A stretch of DNA of 64,000 bases from Streptomyces bambusae (lineage in GTDB: Bacteria; Actinomycetota; Actinomycetes; Streptomycetales; Streptomycetaceae). Below, piece after piece: positions 7,765 through 17,018 of the stretch. Both the position numbers and the translations under genes were made by a program. The stretch is taken from NCBI RefSeq assembly GCF_020532645.1, contig NZ_JAJAUZ010000022.1, forward strand, positions 52,067-116,066, in the 5' to 3' direction. The notes under the pieces were generated by a model that had not been told where the DNA came from, ran no database searches, and worked only from the letters and a program-made list of their open reading frames with translations. Each line of letters opens with the position of its first letter. The stretch's first letter is position 1.

Positions 7765-9954
7765 ATGGCAGCCGAACAGCAGCAGGGCGACGCGGTACCG
7801 GTGGAGGCGCGTGAGCGGCACGCCCTGCTCGCCGAACAGGTCGAGGAGCACCGCTTCCGGTACTACGTGAGCGACCAGCCGGTGGTCAGCGACGCCGAGT
7901 TCGACCGGCTGCTGCGCTCCCTGGAGGCGCTGGAAGAGGAGTTCCCCGAGCTGCGCACCCCCGACTCGCCCACCCAGAAGGTGGCGGGGGCGTACGCGAC
8001 GGACTTCGCGGCCGTCGAGCACCGCGAGCGGATGCTCTCCCTCGACAACGCCTTCGACGACGAGGAGCTGTCCGCCTGGGCCGAGCGGGTGGCACGGGAC
8101 GCGGGCGGCGCCTTCCACTACCTGTGCGAGCTGAAGGTGGACGGCCTCGCGGTCAACCTGACGTACGAGAACGGCCGGCTGGTCCGGGCCGCCACCCGCG
8201 GCGACGGCCGCACCGGCGAGGACATCACGCCGAACGTGCGGACGATCGCCGAGATCCCCGACCGGCTCACGGGCGACCGCGTCCCGGCCCTCGTCGAGAT
8301 CCGCGGCGAGGTCTTCTTCCCGATGGAGAAGTTCGAGGAGCTGAACGCCCGTCTGGTGGAGGCCGGCGACAAGCCGTTCGCCAACCCGCGCAACGCGGCC
8401 GCCGGATCGCTGCGCCAGAAGGACCCGAAGGTCACCGCCACCCGCCCGCTGCACATGGTGGTGCACGGCATCGGCGCCCGCGACGGCCTGGTCATCGACC
8501 GGCTGTCGCAGGCGTACGAGCTGCTGCACGAGTGGGGACTGCCCACCGCCCGGCACAACCGGGTGGTCGGCTCCCTCGGCGAGGTCCGGGAGTTCATCGC
8601 GTACTTCGGCGAGAACCGGCACTCGGTCGAGCACGAGATCGACGGCGTGGTCGTCAAGCTCGACGAGATCCCGCTCCAGGGCCGGCTCGGCTCCACGGCG
8701 CGCGCCCCGCGCTGGGCGATCGCCTGGAAGTACGCGCCGGAGGAGGTCAACACCCGGCTGGTCGACATCAAGGTCGGCGTCGGCCGCACCGGCCGGGTCA
8801 CCCCGTACGCGCAGGTGGAGCCGGTGCAGGTGGCCGGCTCCGAGGTCGAGTTCGCCACCCTGCACAACCAGGAGGTGGTCAAGGCCAAGGGCGTGCTGAT
8901 CGGCGACACCGTCGTGCTGCGCAAGGCCGGTGACGTCATCCCCGAGATCCTCGGCCCGGTGGTCGACCTGCGCGACGGCACCGAGCGGGAGTTCGTGATG
9001 CCCGCCGAGTGCCCGGAGTGCGGGACCCCGCTGCGGGCCATGAAGGAGGGGGACATCGACCTGCGGTGCCCCAACGGGCAGACCTGCCCCGCCCAGCTGC
9101 GCGAGCGGCTGTTCTACCTCGGCGGCCGGCAGTCCCTGGACATCGAGAACTTCGGCGCGGTGGCCGCGGCCGCGCTCACCCGCCCGCTGGAGCCGGCGGT
9201 GCCGCCGGTGCGCGACGAGGGCGACCTGTTCGATCTGACGGTCGAACAGCTGCTGCCCATCAAGGCGTACGTGCTCGATCCGGACAGCGGGCTGCCCAAG
9301 AGGGACCCGAAGACCGGCGAGGAGAAGATCGTCACGGTCTTCGCCACCCAGGACGGCGAGCCGAAGAAGAACACCCTGGCGATGCTCGCGAACATCGAGG
9401 CGGCCAAGGACCGCCCGCTGGCCCGCATCATCAACGGCCTGTCCATCCGGCACGTCGGCCCGGTCGCCGCCGAGGCGCTGGCCCGCGAGTTCCGCTCCAT
9501 CGAGCGGATCGAGCAGGCCACCGAGGAGGAACTCACCGCCACCGAGGGCGTGGGCGCCATCATCGCGGCCTCTCTCAAGGAGTGGTTCGCCGTGGACTGG
9601 CACCAGGAGATCCTGCGCAAGTGGCGCGCGGCCGGCGTCCGGATGGAGGAGGAAGGTTCCGCCGAGGAGGAGGGCCCGCGGCCGCTGGAGGGGCTGACCG
9701 TCGTGGTCACCGGAACCCTGCAGGACCACACCCGCGACGGCGCCAAGGAGGCCCTGCAGAGCCGGGGCGCCAAGGTCACCGGTTCGGTCTCCAAGAAGAC
9801 GTCCTTCGTGGTCGTCGGCGACAACCCCGGCTCCAAGTACGACAAGGCGATGCAGCTGAAGCTGCCCGTGCTCGACGACGCCGGCTTCGCCGTGCTGCTG
9901 GAGCAGGGACCGGACGCCGCCCGCGAAGCCGCCCTTCCGGTTGAGGGGGAATAG
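7765..9954 (+). CDS. ligA: NAD-dependent DNA ligase LigA
   Basis: 729 residues, full length. It seals nicks in duplex DNA during replication and repair using NAD+. Order of domains: the Ia domain with the YYVSDQPVVSDAEFD NMN-binding motif; the adenylation domain with catalytic Lys124 in CELKVDGLAVN; the OB fold with KYAPEE and VGVGRTGRVTPYAQ; a zinc finger CPECGTPL..CPNGQTCPAQ; a helix-hairpin-helix region (GLSIRHVGPVAAEAL, ATEGVGAIIAASL); and a C-terminal BRCT domain (LTVVVTGTLQDHTR..GSKYDKA). The ribosome site is GGGAGGACG. Essential in nearly all bacteria. Confidence 0.98.
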   Translation: MAAEQQQGDAVPVEARERHALLAEQVEEHRFRYYVSDQPVVSDAEFDRLLRSLEALEEEFPELRTPDSPTQKVAGAYATDFAAVEHRERMLSLDNAFDDEELSAWAERVARDAGGAFHYLCELKVDGLAVNLTYENGRLVRAATRGDGRTGEDITPNVRTIAEIPDRLTGDRVPALVEIRGEVFFPMEKFEELNARLVEAGDKPFANPRNAAAGSLRQKDPKVTATRPLHMVVHGIGARDGLVIDRLSQAYELLHEWGLPTARHNRVVGSLGEVREFIAYFGENRHSVEHEIDGVVVKLDEIPLQGRLGSTARAPRWAIAWKYAPEEVNTRLVDIKVGVGRTGRVTPYAQVEPVQVAGSEVEFATLHNQEVVKAKGVLIGDTVVLRKAGDVIPEILGPVVDLRDGTEREFVMPAECPECGTPLRAMKEGDIDLRCPNGQTCPAQLRERLFYLGGRQSLDIENFGAVAAAALTRPLEPAVPPVRDEGDLFDLTVEQLLPIKAYVLDPDSGLPKRDPKTGEEKIVTVFATQDGEPKKNTLAMLANIEAAKDRPLARIINGLSIRHVGPVAAEALAREFRSIERIEQATEEELTATEGVGAIIAASLKEWFAVDWHQEILRKWRAAGVRMEEEGSAEEEGPRPLEGLTVVVTGTLQDHTRDGAKEALQSRGAKVTGSVSKKTSFVVVGDNPGSKYDKAMQLKLPVLDDAGFAVLLEQGPDAAREAALPVEGE

Positions 9955-10238
9955 TGCCCGCACGGGACTGGCCAGGCACCCCTTAGCTGTCGGATCATCA
10001 GATGGGTGACAGGGGGGTCCTGGTCCGCCCTCACCCGTTCGGCGGATACCGTACTGATGAGGATGGCTGGGTCGCATTCGGGCAACCACTGCCGACCGCT
10101 GCCCCTGGGAGCCTGCTGCGGCCTACTGTTGAGGGGTGCGCCTGTCGTGCACGGCTGCGAGGTGCAAATCCGGCCGTGATGGCATGACATCGGGCCATCG
10201 CGTGGGCATCGGCATTGCCGGCTGTGAGAGGGACGGGC

Positions 10239-12437
10239 ATGAAACCGACCGAAAACGCCGACCCGTCACCTGATTTCGGCGGGGGGCTCCCGTTCCTGCG
10301 GGGCGGACGGCTCGGCGTGCTGGGGCCGAAGGCACCCGACGCCCACCCGCTCGACACGGGGACCGGGCGCAGCGCCGTGCTGCCGGTCGCCGTCATCGCC
10401 GCCGCCGTGGTCGTCCTGGTCGCCGGAGTCGTCCGCGCGATCGGCGACGGCCGGGCCCTGTTCCCCGGCGCCACCGTCGGCTGGTCCCTGGCCCTGCTCA
10501 CCGGCATCATCGTCGGCCACCTCGTGGCCCTCGGCCGCGACCGCTGGTGGGGCGGCACCGGATCCGGCGCCGCCCTCACCCTCGGCGTCCTGCTCCTCTA
10601 CGGCTGGGTACCCGCCGGGCTGGTCAGCCTCTCCGTGGTCTCCCTGGTCGGCGCGGCCCGCCGGCACCGCTGGCGGCAGGGCCTTCTGCACGGCGCCGTC
10701 GACGTCCTCGGCATCGGCGCGGGCGCCCTCGTCCTCGCCGCCTTCGGCGACACCCCGACCGTCGAGGAACCCTGGCTGCCCACCGGCTGGGAACCGGCCG
10801 CCGCACCCGAGGTGGTGCTCGTCGCCCTCGCCTACCTCCTCGTCACCCGCGCCCTGCTCTGGTGCACCCTCGCCCCGCGCCGCGGCGGGCTGCCCACCGT
10901 CGCCCGCACCGCGATGCTCCGCCAGGCCCTCGTCGCCGTCGCCCTGCTCGGCATCGCCCCGCTGATCTGCGTCGTCGCCGTCACCCTGCCGGTGCTGCTG
11001 CCGCTGTTCGCCGTCCCCCTCATCGCCCTCGACTCCACCCTGTGGATCGCCCGGGCCCGCGCCGAGGAGCAGCTGCGCGACCCGCTCACCGGCCTGCCCA
11101 ACCGGTCCTGGCTGCTGGAGCGCGCCTGGACCGCCCTGGACGAGGCTGAACGTATCGGCACCCGGTCCGCCCTCGTCCTCATCGACCTGGACCGCTTCCG
11201 CGCCGTCAACGACACCCTCGGCCACCTGGCCGGCGACCGGCTGCTGCTCCAGATCGCCGAACGGCTCCGCCTCGCCCTGCCCCGGCACGCCGAGGCGGCC
11301 CGGCTCGGCGGCGACGAGTTCGCCGTCCTGCTGCCCGTCGCCGACTCCACGACCAGCGCCCAGCGGGTCGCCCGCCACCTCGTCGCCGAACTCAGCTCCC
11401 CGCTCGACCTCGACGGCCTCACCCTCGTCCTGGAGGCCAGCGCCGGCCTCGCCGTCTTCCCCGACCACGCCCTCGACGCCGAAGGCCTGCTGCGCCGCGC
11501 GGACGTGGCCATGTACCAGGCCAAGCGGGACCGCACCGGAGTCGAGGTGTACGAGTCCAAGCGGGACAGCAACACGCCCGACCGGCTCGGCCTCCTCGGC
11601 GACCTGCGCCGCGCCCTCGACGCCTCCGAGGTGGAACTCCACTACCAGCCCAAGGTCCGCTTCGACGGGCAGGTCGCCGGGCTGGAGGCGCTGGTCCGCT
11701 GGGTGCACCCGGAGCGCGGCCGGGTCCCCCCGGACGAGTTCATCGCCATCGCCGAGACCTCCGGCCTGATGCCGCACCTGACCGAGTACGTCCTGGAGAC
11801 CGCCCTCGCCCAGGTCGCCCGCTGGCGCGCCCAGGGCCTGAAGGTGCCGGTCGCCGTCAACGTGTCCCCGCGGGACGTCCACACCCCGGGCTTCGCCGGC
11901 GCGGTCGCCGCCCGGCTGGCCCGCCACGGGGTGCCCGCGGGCGCCCTCCAGCTGGAGATAACCGAGCACGTCCTGCTGGAGGACCCGCAGCGGGCCGCCG
12001 ACACCATGGCCGGGCTCACCGGCCACGGCGTGAAGATGTCCCTCGACGACTTCGGCACCGGCTACTCCTCCCTGGTGCACCTGCGCCGGCTGCCGGTCAG
12101 CGAGCTGAAGATCGACCGCTCGTTCGTGGCCCGGCTCGCCGTGGACGCCCAGGACGCGGAGATCGTCCGCTGCACCGTCGACCTGGCCCACTCGCTGGGC
12201 CTGCTCGTCGTCGCCGAGGGCGTCGAGGACGACGAGACCTGGGAGCGGCTGCGCGACCTCGGCTGCGACGCCGTACAGGGCTGGCTGGTGGCCGCCGCCA
12301 TGCCGCCGGCCGAGGCCACCGCCTGGCTGCTGGCCCGCGGCGAACGCGGCTGGCGCCGCCCCGCCGACGTCACCGCCGAACTGGCCGCCTCCTCCGCCGC
12401 CGAAACCGCCGACCGGGTCCGGCGGGCCCTGCCGTAG
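10239..12437 (+). CDS. rmdB: Membrane GGDEF-EAL protein, c-di-GMP phosphodiesterase/cyclase (RmdB-like)
   Basis: 732 residues from the ATG at 10239, chosen because GAGAGG sits seven bases upstream; in-frame TTG 10215 and GTG 10224 lack this. The first about 270 residues hold several hydrophobic helices with no recognised sensor. The GGDEF domain is intact (GGDEF at 357-361, with IDLDRFRAVNDTLGH). The EAL domain is complete: EAL at 483-485, VNVSPRD, LEITEHVLLED, LDDFGTGYSSL, ELKIDRSF and VVAEGVE. It should therefore be able to hydrolyse c-di-GMP. Position after ligA matches S. coelicolor RmdB (SCO5495), a phosphodiesterase affecting morphogenesis; the symbol rests on that synteny and architecture. 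Confidence 0.9.
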   Translation: MKPTENADPSPDFGGGLPFLRGGRLGVLGPKAPDAHPLDTGTGRSAVLPVAVIAAAVVVLVAGVVRAIGDGRALFPGATVGWSLALLTGIIVGHLVALGRDRWWGGTGSGAALTLGVLLLYGWVPAGLVSLSVVSLVGAARRHRWRQGLLHGAVDVLGIGAGALVLAAFGDTPTVEEPWLPTGWEPAAAPEVVLVALAYLLVTRALLWCTLAPRRGGLPTVARTAMLRQALVAVALLGIAPLICVVAVTLPVLLPLFAVPLIALDSTLWIARARAEEQLRDPLTGLPNRSWLLERAWTALDEAERIGTRSALVLIDLDRFRAVNDTLGHLAGDRLLLQIAERLRLALPRHAEAARLGGDEFAVLLPVADSTTSAQRVARHLVAELSSPLDLDGLTLVLEASAGLAVFPDHALDAEGLLRRADVAMYQAKRDRTGVEVYESKRDSNTPDRLGLLGDLRRALDASEVELHYQPKVRFDGQVAGLEALVRWVHPERGRVPPDEFIAIAETSGLMPHLTEYVLETALAQVARWRAQGLKVPVAVNVSPRDVHTPGFAGAVAARLARHGVPAGALQLEITEHVLLEDPQRAADTMAGLTGHGVKMSLDDFGTGYSSLVHLRRLPVSELKIDRSFVARLAVDAQDAEIVRCTVDLAHSLGLLVVAEGVEDDETWERLRDLGCDAVQGWLVAAAMPPAEATAWLLARGERGWRRPADVTAELAASSAAETADRVRRALP

Positions 12438-12458
12438 GTCCGGCCGCAGTCCTGCGGT

Positions 12459-12493
12459 GCCTCCCGGGGCGGGCCCGGCCCGTGCCGGGAGGC
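12459..12493 (+). terminator. Hairpin after the GGDEF-EAL gene
   Basis: GCCTCCCGG (12459-12467) and CCGGGAGGC (12485-12493) pair perfectly, 22 bases after the stop codon. Confidence 0.55.
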
Positions 12494-12593
12494 CCGTATC
12501 GAGAAATACATACGAAAAAAGTGTTGTCTGCACGCCTGGGGCGGGTCTCCCTCTGTAGCCGGACACCCCGGTGGAACCAGAGAACGGAGTCCC

Positions 12594-13190
12594 ATGCCCC
12601 AGCACGACGACCGCCACCCCGCCCCCGCCCGCCACCGCCGCTCCCGGGGCCGTACGACCCTCCTCTCCGTGGCCGCCGTCGCCTCGGCCGCCACCGCGGC
12701 CGCGTTCCTGTGGCCCGCCGCCGGCCACGCGGGCACCGCCGCCGACCGGCCCGCCGGCCGCCCGGCCGCGATACCCGCGGCCCCGGCCGCCCCCGCCACC
12801 AAGGCCGAGCGGTACGCCAAGAAGGTCGTCGAGCTCGCCAACGCCGAGCGGCGCCGGGCCGGCTGCGCCCCGCTGCGCGCCGACAAGCGCCTGATGAAGG
12901 CCGCCCAGGCGCACGCCGACGACATGGCCAGGCGCAACTACTACTCCCACACCAGCCCCGAGGGCCGCAGCGCGGGCGACCGCATGACCAAGGCCGGCTA
13001 CCGCTGGTCGTCCTGGGGCGAGAACATCTACAAGAGCCCCCGCACCCCGGCCAGGGCGATGGCCGGCTGGATGGACAGCCCCGGCCACCGCGCCAACATC
13101 CTGAACTGCCGCTACAAGGACATCGGCGTGGGCGTCAACCTCAAGGGCAACGGTCCCTGGTGGGTCCAGAACTTCGGCACCCGCCGCTGA
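12594..13190 (+). CDS. Secreted CAP (SCP/PR1-like) domain protein
   Basis: 198 residues. A basic start (RHRRSRGR) and hydrophobic stretch (TLLSVAAVASAATAAAFLW) form an export signal with a likely cleavage near AGHAG. A low-complexity Ala/Pro linker follows. The C-terminal about 125 residues are a CAP domain: LVELANAERRRAG-like opening, AHADDMARRNYYSH, the GENIYKS motif and WMDSPGHRANIL. The two Cys (GCAPL, LNCRY) could form the disulfide seen in bacterial CAP proteins. Function in bacteria is poorly known. The gene stands between hairpins and the gat operon, and is probably independent. Confidence 0.88.
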   Translation: MPQHDDRHPAPARHRRSRGRTTLLSVAAVASAATAAAFLWPAAGHAGTAADRPAGRPAAIPAAPAAPATKAERYAKKVVELANAERRRAGCAPLRADKRLMKAAQAHADDMARRNYYSHTSPEGRSAGDRMTKAGYRWSSWGENIYKSPRTPARAMAGWMDSPGHRANILNCRYKDIGVGVNLKGNGPWWVQNFGTRR

Positions 13191-13320
13191 CCGACGGCCC
13201 CTCCCGGACCGGTGATCCACCTGCCGGCCGGGCGATCCGGAAGTGGTCCGGAAGCGGTCCGGCGGGGGCCGTGCCCACGGCTCCCGCCAAACCGTTTCGT
13301 GGAGTGCGGGCCCCGCCCCA

Positions 13321-13326
13321 TAGGAT
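13321..13326 (+). promoter_or_regulatory. -10 element of the gat operon promoter
   Basis: TAGGAT matches the Streptomyces housekeeping -10 consensus and lies 44 bases before the gatC ATG. The only -35-like stretch is a weak TTTCGT (13295-13300), so the upstream half is uncertain. Confidence 0.45.
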
Positions 13327-13370
13327 TGGGCCCGAAACCTACACACACACCACCCTCAGAGGATCGCTGC

Positions 13371-13667
13371 ATGCCTGGCATCACGCGCGAGGAGGTCGCC
13401 CACCTCGCTCGGCTGGCGCGTCTGGAGCTGAAGCCCGCGGAGCTGGATCACTTCGCCGGACAGCTGGACGACATCATCGGCGCGGTCGCCCGCGTCTCCG
13501 AGGTCGCCGACCAAGACGTCCCGCCGACCTCCCACCCGCTGCCGCTGACGAACGTCATGCGCGCGGACGAGGTCCGCCCGTCGCTCACCCCCGAGCAGGC
13601 GCTCTCCGGAGCCCCCGCCCAGGAGCAGCAGCGTTTCAAGGTGCCGCAGATCCTGGGGGAGGACTAA
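13371..13667 (+). CDS. gatC: Asp/Glu-tRNA amidotransferase subunit GatC
   Basis: 98 residues, the usual size. GatC wraps around GatA and stabilises the GatCAB complex, which converts misacylated Glu-tRNA(Gln) or Asp-tRNA(Asn) to the amide form. Family features: MPGITREEVAHLARLARLELK at the start, QLDDIIGAVARVSEVA in the middle and LRADEVRPSLTPEQAL-type ending with FKVPQILGED. An AGAGGA ribosome site lies about eight bases before the ATG. Longer upstream in-frame starts exist but run into the promoter. It is first in an operon, six bases before gatA. Confidence 0.95.
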   Translation: MPGITREEVAHLARLARLELKPAELDHFAGQLDDIIGAVARVSEVADQDVPPTSHPLPLTNVMRADEVRPSLTPEQALSGAPAQEQQRFKVPQILGED

Positions 13668-13673
13668 CCCGTC

Positions 13674-15167
13674 ATGACCGAGATCATCAAGCTCACGGCC
13701 GCCGAGATCGCGGAGAAGATCGCCTCCGGTGAACTGACCGCCGTCGAGGTCACCGAAGCCCACCTGGCCCGCATCGCCGCCGTCGACGAGAAGGTGCACG
13801 CCTTCCTGCACGTCGACACCGAGGGCGCGCTGGCCCAGGCCCGCGCCGTCGACGCGAAGCGCGCCGCCGGCGAGAAGCTCGGCCCGCTGGCCGGCGTCCC
13901 GCTCGCGCTCAAGGACATCTTCACCACCAAGGGCATCCCGACCACGGTGGGATCGAAGATCCTCGAAGGCTGGATCCCGCCGTACGACGCCACCCTGACG
14001 CGCAGGCTGAAGGAAGCCGACGTCGTCATCCTCGGCAAGACCAACATGGACGAGTTCGCCATGGGGTCCTCCACCGAGAACAGCGCCTACGGCCCCACCG
14101 GCAACCCGTGGGACCTCACCCGGATCCCCGGCGGCTCCGGCGGCGGCTCCTCCGCGGCCCTCGCCGCCTACGAGGCCCCGCTGGCCATCGGCACCGACAC
14201 CGGCGGCTCGATCCGCCAGCCCGCGGCCGTCACCGCCACCGTCGGCGTCAAGCCGACCTACGGCGGCGTCTCCCGCTACGGCATGGTCGCCTTCTCCTCC
14301 TCCCTCGACCAGGGCGGCCCGTGCGCCCGCACGGTCCTGGACGCGGCCCTGCTGCACGAGGTCATCGCCGGCCACGACCCGATGGACTCCACCTCCATCG
14401 ACGCCCCGGTCCCGCCGGTCGTCGAGGCCGCCCGCAACGGCTCGGTCGCCGGCATGCGCGTCGGCGTCGTCAAGCAGTTCCGCGGCGAGGGCTACCAGGC
14501 CGGCGTCGTGCAGCGCTTCGACGAGTCGGTCGAGCTGCTCAAGGAGCTCGGCGCCGAGATCGTCGAGCTGGACTGCCCGTCCTTCGACCTGGCGCTCGCC
14601 GCGTACTACCTGATCGCGCCGTCCGAGTGCTCCTCGAACCTGGCCCGGTTCGACGCCATGCGCTACGGCCTGCGGGTCGGCGACGACGGCACCAAGTCCG
14701 CCGAGGACGTCACCGCGCTGACCCGCGAGGCCGGCTTCGGCGACGAGGTCAAGCGCCGCATCATCCTCGGCACGTACGCGCTCAGCTCCGGCTACTACGA
14801 CGCGTACTACGGCTCGGCCCAGAAGGTCCGCACGCTCATCACGCAGGACTTCGAGAAGTCCTTCGAGCAGGTCGACGTGATCGTCTCCCCGACCACTCCG
14901 ACCACCGCCTTCGCGATCGGCGAGCGCGCCGACGACCCGATGGCGATGTACCTCGCGGACCTGTGCACCATCCCGACCAACCTGGCCGGCAACTCGGCCA
15001 TGTCGCTCCCGTGCGGCCTGGCACCCGAGGACGGTCTCCCGGTCGGTCTGCAGATCATCGCCCCGGCGATGAAGGACGACCGTCTCTACAAGGTCGGTGC
15101 CGCCGTCGAGGCCGCCTTCGTCGCGCGCTGGGGTCACCCGCTGCTGGAGGAGGCTCCGTCCCTGTGA
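13674..15167 (+). CDS. gatA: Asp/Glu-tRNA amidotransferase subunit GatA
   Basis: 497 residues, full length. GatA is the amidase that frees ammonia from glutamine or asparagine for the GatCAB reaction. The Ser-cisSer-Lys triad is visible by spacing: Lys80 (ALKDIF), Ser155 (GGSGGGSS) and Ser179 (GTDTGGSIRQPA). The operon order is gatC, gatA, a 79-residue membrane gene, gatB. The gatA stop TGA is overlapped by the GTG of the small gene, so translation is likely coupled. Confidence 0.97.
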   Translation: MTEIIKLTAAEIAEKIASGELTAVEVTEAHLARIAAVDEKVHAFLHVDTEGALAQARAVDAKRAAGEKLGPLAGVPLALKDIFTTKGIPTTVGSKILEGWIPPYDATLTRRLKEADVVILGKTNMDEFAMGSSTENSAYGPTGNPWDLTRIPGGSGGGSSAALAAYEAPLAIGTDTGGSIRQPAAVTATVGVKPTYGGVSRYGMVAFSSSLDQGGPCARTVLDAALLHEVIAGHDPMDSTSIDAPVPPVVEAARNGSVAGMRVGVVKQFRGEGYQAGVVQRFDESVELLKELGAEIVELDCPSFDLALAAYYLIAPSECSSNLARFDAMRYGLRVGDDGTKSAEDVTALTREAGFGDEVKRRIILGTYALSSGYYDAYYGSAQKVRTLITQDFEKSFEQVDVIVSPTTPTTAFAIGERADDPMAMYLADLCTIPTNLAGNSAMSLPCGLAPEDGLPVGLQIIAPAMKDDRLYKVGAAVEAAFVARWGHPLLEEAPSL

Positions 15168-15403
15168 GTGCACTGACCAAGGCCAAGGGCTTCAAGAAGT
15201 CCAAGTCCGGTACGTACCTGTCGATCGGCACCACCGCCTTCGGTGCCATCAGCGTGATCAAGCAGGCCCGCAAGGCCCGCACCGAGAACGACACGCTGCA
15301 GCTGGTCGACGCCGTTGTGTCCGCCGCCGCCATCGTCACCGGCCTCGCGATCCTGTACCGCGAGCTCAAGCGCCTCGGCGACGACGACGTCCTGCTGGGC
15401 TGA
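15164..15403 (+). CDS. Small membrane protein embedded in the gat operon
   Basis: 79 residues starting at the GTG that shares GTGA with the gatA stop (four-base overlap); GGAGGAGG about nine bases upstream is a strong ribosome site inside gatA. The N-terminal third is basic (KAKGFKKSKS), then come two modestly hydrophobic stretches (YLSIGTTAFGAISVI and VDAVVSAAAIVTGLAILY), ending LKRLGDDDVLLG. No family known to me. It is inserted between gatA and gatB, which are otherwise adjacent in most bacteria, and its tight coupling implies co-production with GatA. A link between the amidotransferase and the membrane is speculation. Confidence 0.85.
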   Translation: MSALTKAKGFKKSKSGTYLSIGTTAFGAISVIKQARKARTENDTLQLVDAVVSAAAIVTGLAILYRELKRLGDDDVLLG

Positions 15404-15419
15404 GAGGGAAAGTCTCAAA

Positions 15420-16931
15420 GTGACCGTCACCGAACTCCTGTCGTACGACGCGGCCCTCGCGGCGTACGACCCCGTCATGGGCCTCGAAGTCCATGTCGAG
15501 CTCGGCACCCGTACCAAGATGTTCTGCGGCTGCTCCACCGAGCTGGGCGCCGAGCCCAACTCGCAGACCTGCCCGGTCTGCCTGGGCCTGCCCGGCGCGC
15601 TCCCGGTCGTCAACGCGATCGGCGTCGAGTCCGCCGTCAAGATCGGCCTCGCGCTGAACTGCGAGATCGCCGAGTGGTGCCGCTTCGCCCGGAAGAACTA
15701 CTTCTATCCGGACATGCCGAAGAACTTCCAGACCTCCCAGTACGACGAACCGATCGCCTTCAACGGCTACCTGGACGTCCAGCTGGAGGACGGCGAGATC
15801 TTCCGCGTGGAGATCGAGCGCGCCCACATGGAGGAGGACACCGGCAAGTCGACGCACGTCGGCGGCGCCACCGGCCGCATCCACGGTGCGTCCCACTCCC
15901 TGCTCGACTACAACCGCGCCGGCATCCCGCTCATCGAGATCGTCACCAAGCCGATCGAGGGTGCGGGCACCCGGGCCCCCGAGGTCGCCAAGGCGTACGT
16001 GGCCGAGCTGCGCGAGGTCATCAAGGCCCTCGGCGTGTCCGAGGCCCGCATGGACAAGGGCCAGATGCGCTGCGACGTGAACCTGTCGCTGCGCCCGCAC
16101 GGCACCGAGAAGTTCGGCACCCGCAGCGAGACGAAGAACGTCAACTCGCTCCGGTCCGTCGAGCGCGCGGCCCGCTTCGAGATCCAGCGGCACGCGGCCG
16201 TCCTGCAGTCCGGCGGCTCGATCGTGCAGGAGACCCGTCACTTCCACGAGGACGACGGCTCCACCACCTCCGGCCGCATCAAGGACAACGCCGAGGACTA
16301 CCGGTACTTCCCGGAGCCCGACCTGGTCCCCGTCGCCCCGGCCCGCGCCTGGGTCGAGGAGCTGCGCGCCGGTCTGCCCGAGATGCCGCGGGTGCGCCGC
16401 AACCGGCTCCGCGAGGAGTGGGGCGTCAGCGAGTTCGACATGCAGTCGATGCTCAACGCGGGCGCCGTGGACTCCATCGTCGCCACCATCGAGGCGGGCG
16501 CCGACTCGGTCGCCGCGCGCAAGTGGTGGATGGGCGAGCTGGCCCGCAACGCCAACGAGCAGGGCGTCGGCGTCGACGAGCTCGCGATCACTCCGGCCCA
16601 GGTGGCCCGGGTGGCGGAGCTGGTGGCGTCCGGTGACCTGAACGACAAGCTGGCCCGCCAGGTCCTCGAAGGCGTCCTCGCCGGCGAGGGCTCGCCGGAC
16701 GAGGTCGTCGAGAAGCGCGGCCTGAAGGTCGTCTCGGACGAGGGCGCGCTCGGCGCGGCCGTCGACGAGGCCATCGCCGGCAACGCGGCCATCGCGGACA
16801 AGATCCGCGGCGGCAAGGTCGCGGCCGTCGGCGCCCTGGTCGGCGCGGTCATGAAGACCACCCGCGGCCAGGCCGACGCGGCCCGCGTCAAGGAGCTCAT
16901 CCTGGAGAAGCTGGGCGTCTCCGAGGGCTGA
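15420..16931 (+). CDS. gatB: Asp/Glu-tRNA amidotransferase subunit GatB
   Basis: 503 residues from the GTG at 15420 (upstream GAGAGGGAAAG). GatB binds the misacylated tRNA and phosphorylates the acyl group before amidation. Motifs: VMGLEVHVELGTRTKMFCGC at the start, ending in the first Cys pair of the zinc site (FCGC..CPVCLG), YFYPDMPKNFQTSQY, HMEEDTGKS and DYNRAGIPLIEIVT in the catalytic cradle, and the helical plus YqeY-like tail after about residue 300. Last gene of the operon, followed by a strong hairpin. Confidence 0.97.
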   Translation: MTVTELLSYDAALAAYDPVMGLEVHVELGTRTKMFCGCSTELGAEPNSQTCPVCLGLPGALPVVNAIGVESAVKIGLALNCEIAEWCRFARKNYFYPDMPKNFQTSQYDEPIAFNGYLDVQLEDGEIFRVEIERAHMEEDTGKSTHVGGATGRIHGASHSLLDYNRAGIPLIEIVTKPIEGAGTRAPEVAKAYVAELREVIKALGVSEARMDKGQMRCDVNLSLRPHGTEKFGTRSETKNVNSLRSVERAARFEIQRHAAVLQSGGSIVQETRHFHEDDGSTTSGRIKDNAEDYRYFPEPDLVPVAPARAWVEELRAGLPEMPRVRRNRLREEWGVSEFDMQSMLNAGAVDSIVATIEAGADSVAARKWWMGELARNANEQGVGVDELAITPAQVARVAELVASGDLNDKLARQVLEGVLAGEGSPDEVVEKRGLKVVSDEGALGAAVDEAIAGNAAIADKIRGGKVAAVGALVGAVMKTTRGQADAARVKELILEKLGVSEG

Positions 16932-16945
16932 GTCCCGCACCGTGT

Positions 16946-16983
16946 GCACAGGAGCCCCCGCCGGCCGGCGGGGGCTCCTGTGC
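16946..16983. terminator. Strong bidirectional hairpin between gatB and the convergent acyltransferase gene
   Basis: 17-base perfect arms (16946-16962 and 16967-16983) starting GCACAGGAGCC, with a GGCC loop. It lies 15 bases after gatB and 36 bases from the end of the convergent gene. Confidence 0.8.
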
Positions 16984-17018
16984 GCGTTCGGGCGTACGGG
17001 CTGCCCGGGCCGGTGCGG

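Noticed and set aside
10002..10187. 61-codon frame between ligA and the GGDEF-EAL gene
   Set aside because: No ribosome site and no recognisable features; most likely chance in the 284-base gap, though a leader function was not excluded.
10120..10238. BldD box upstream of the RmdB-like gene
   Set aside because: No site matching the consensus at enough positions was found here, unlike upstream of the CdgE-like gene.
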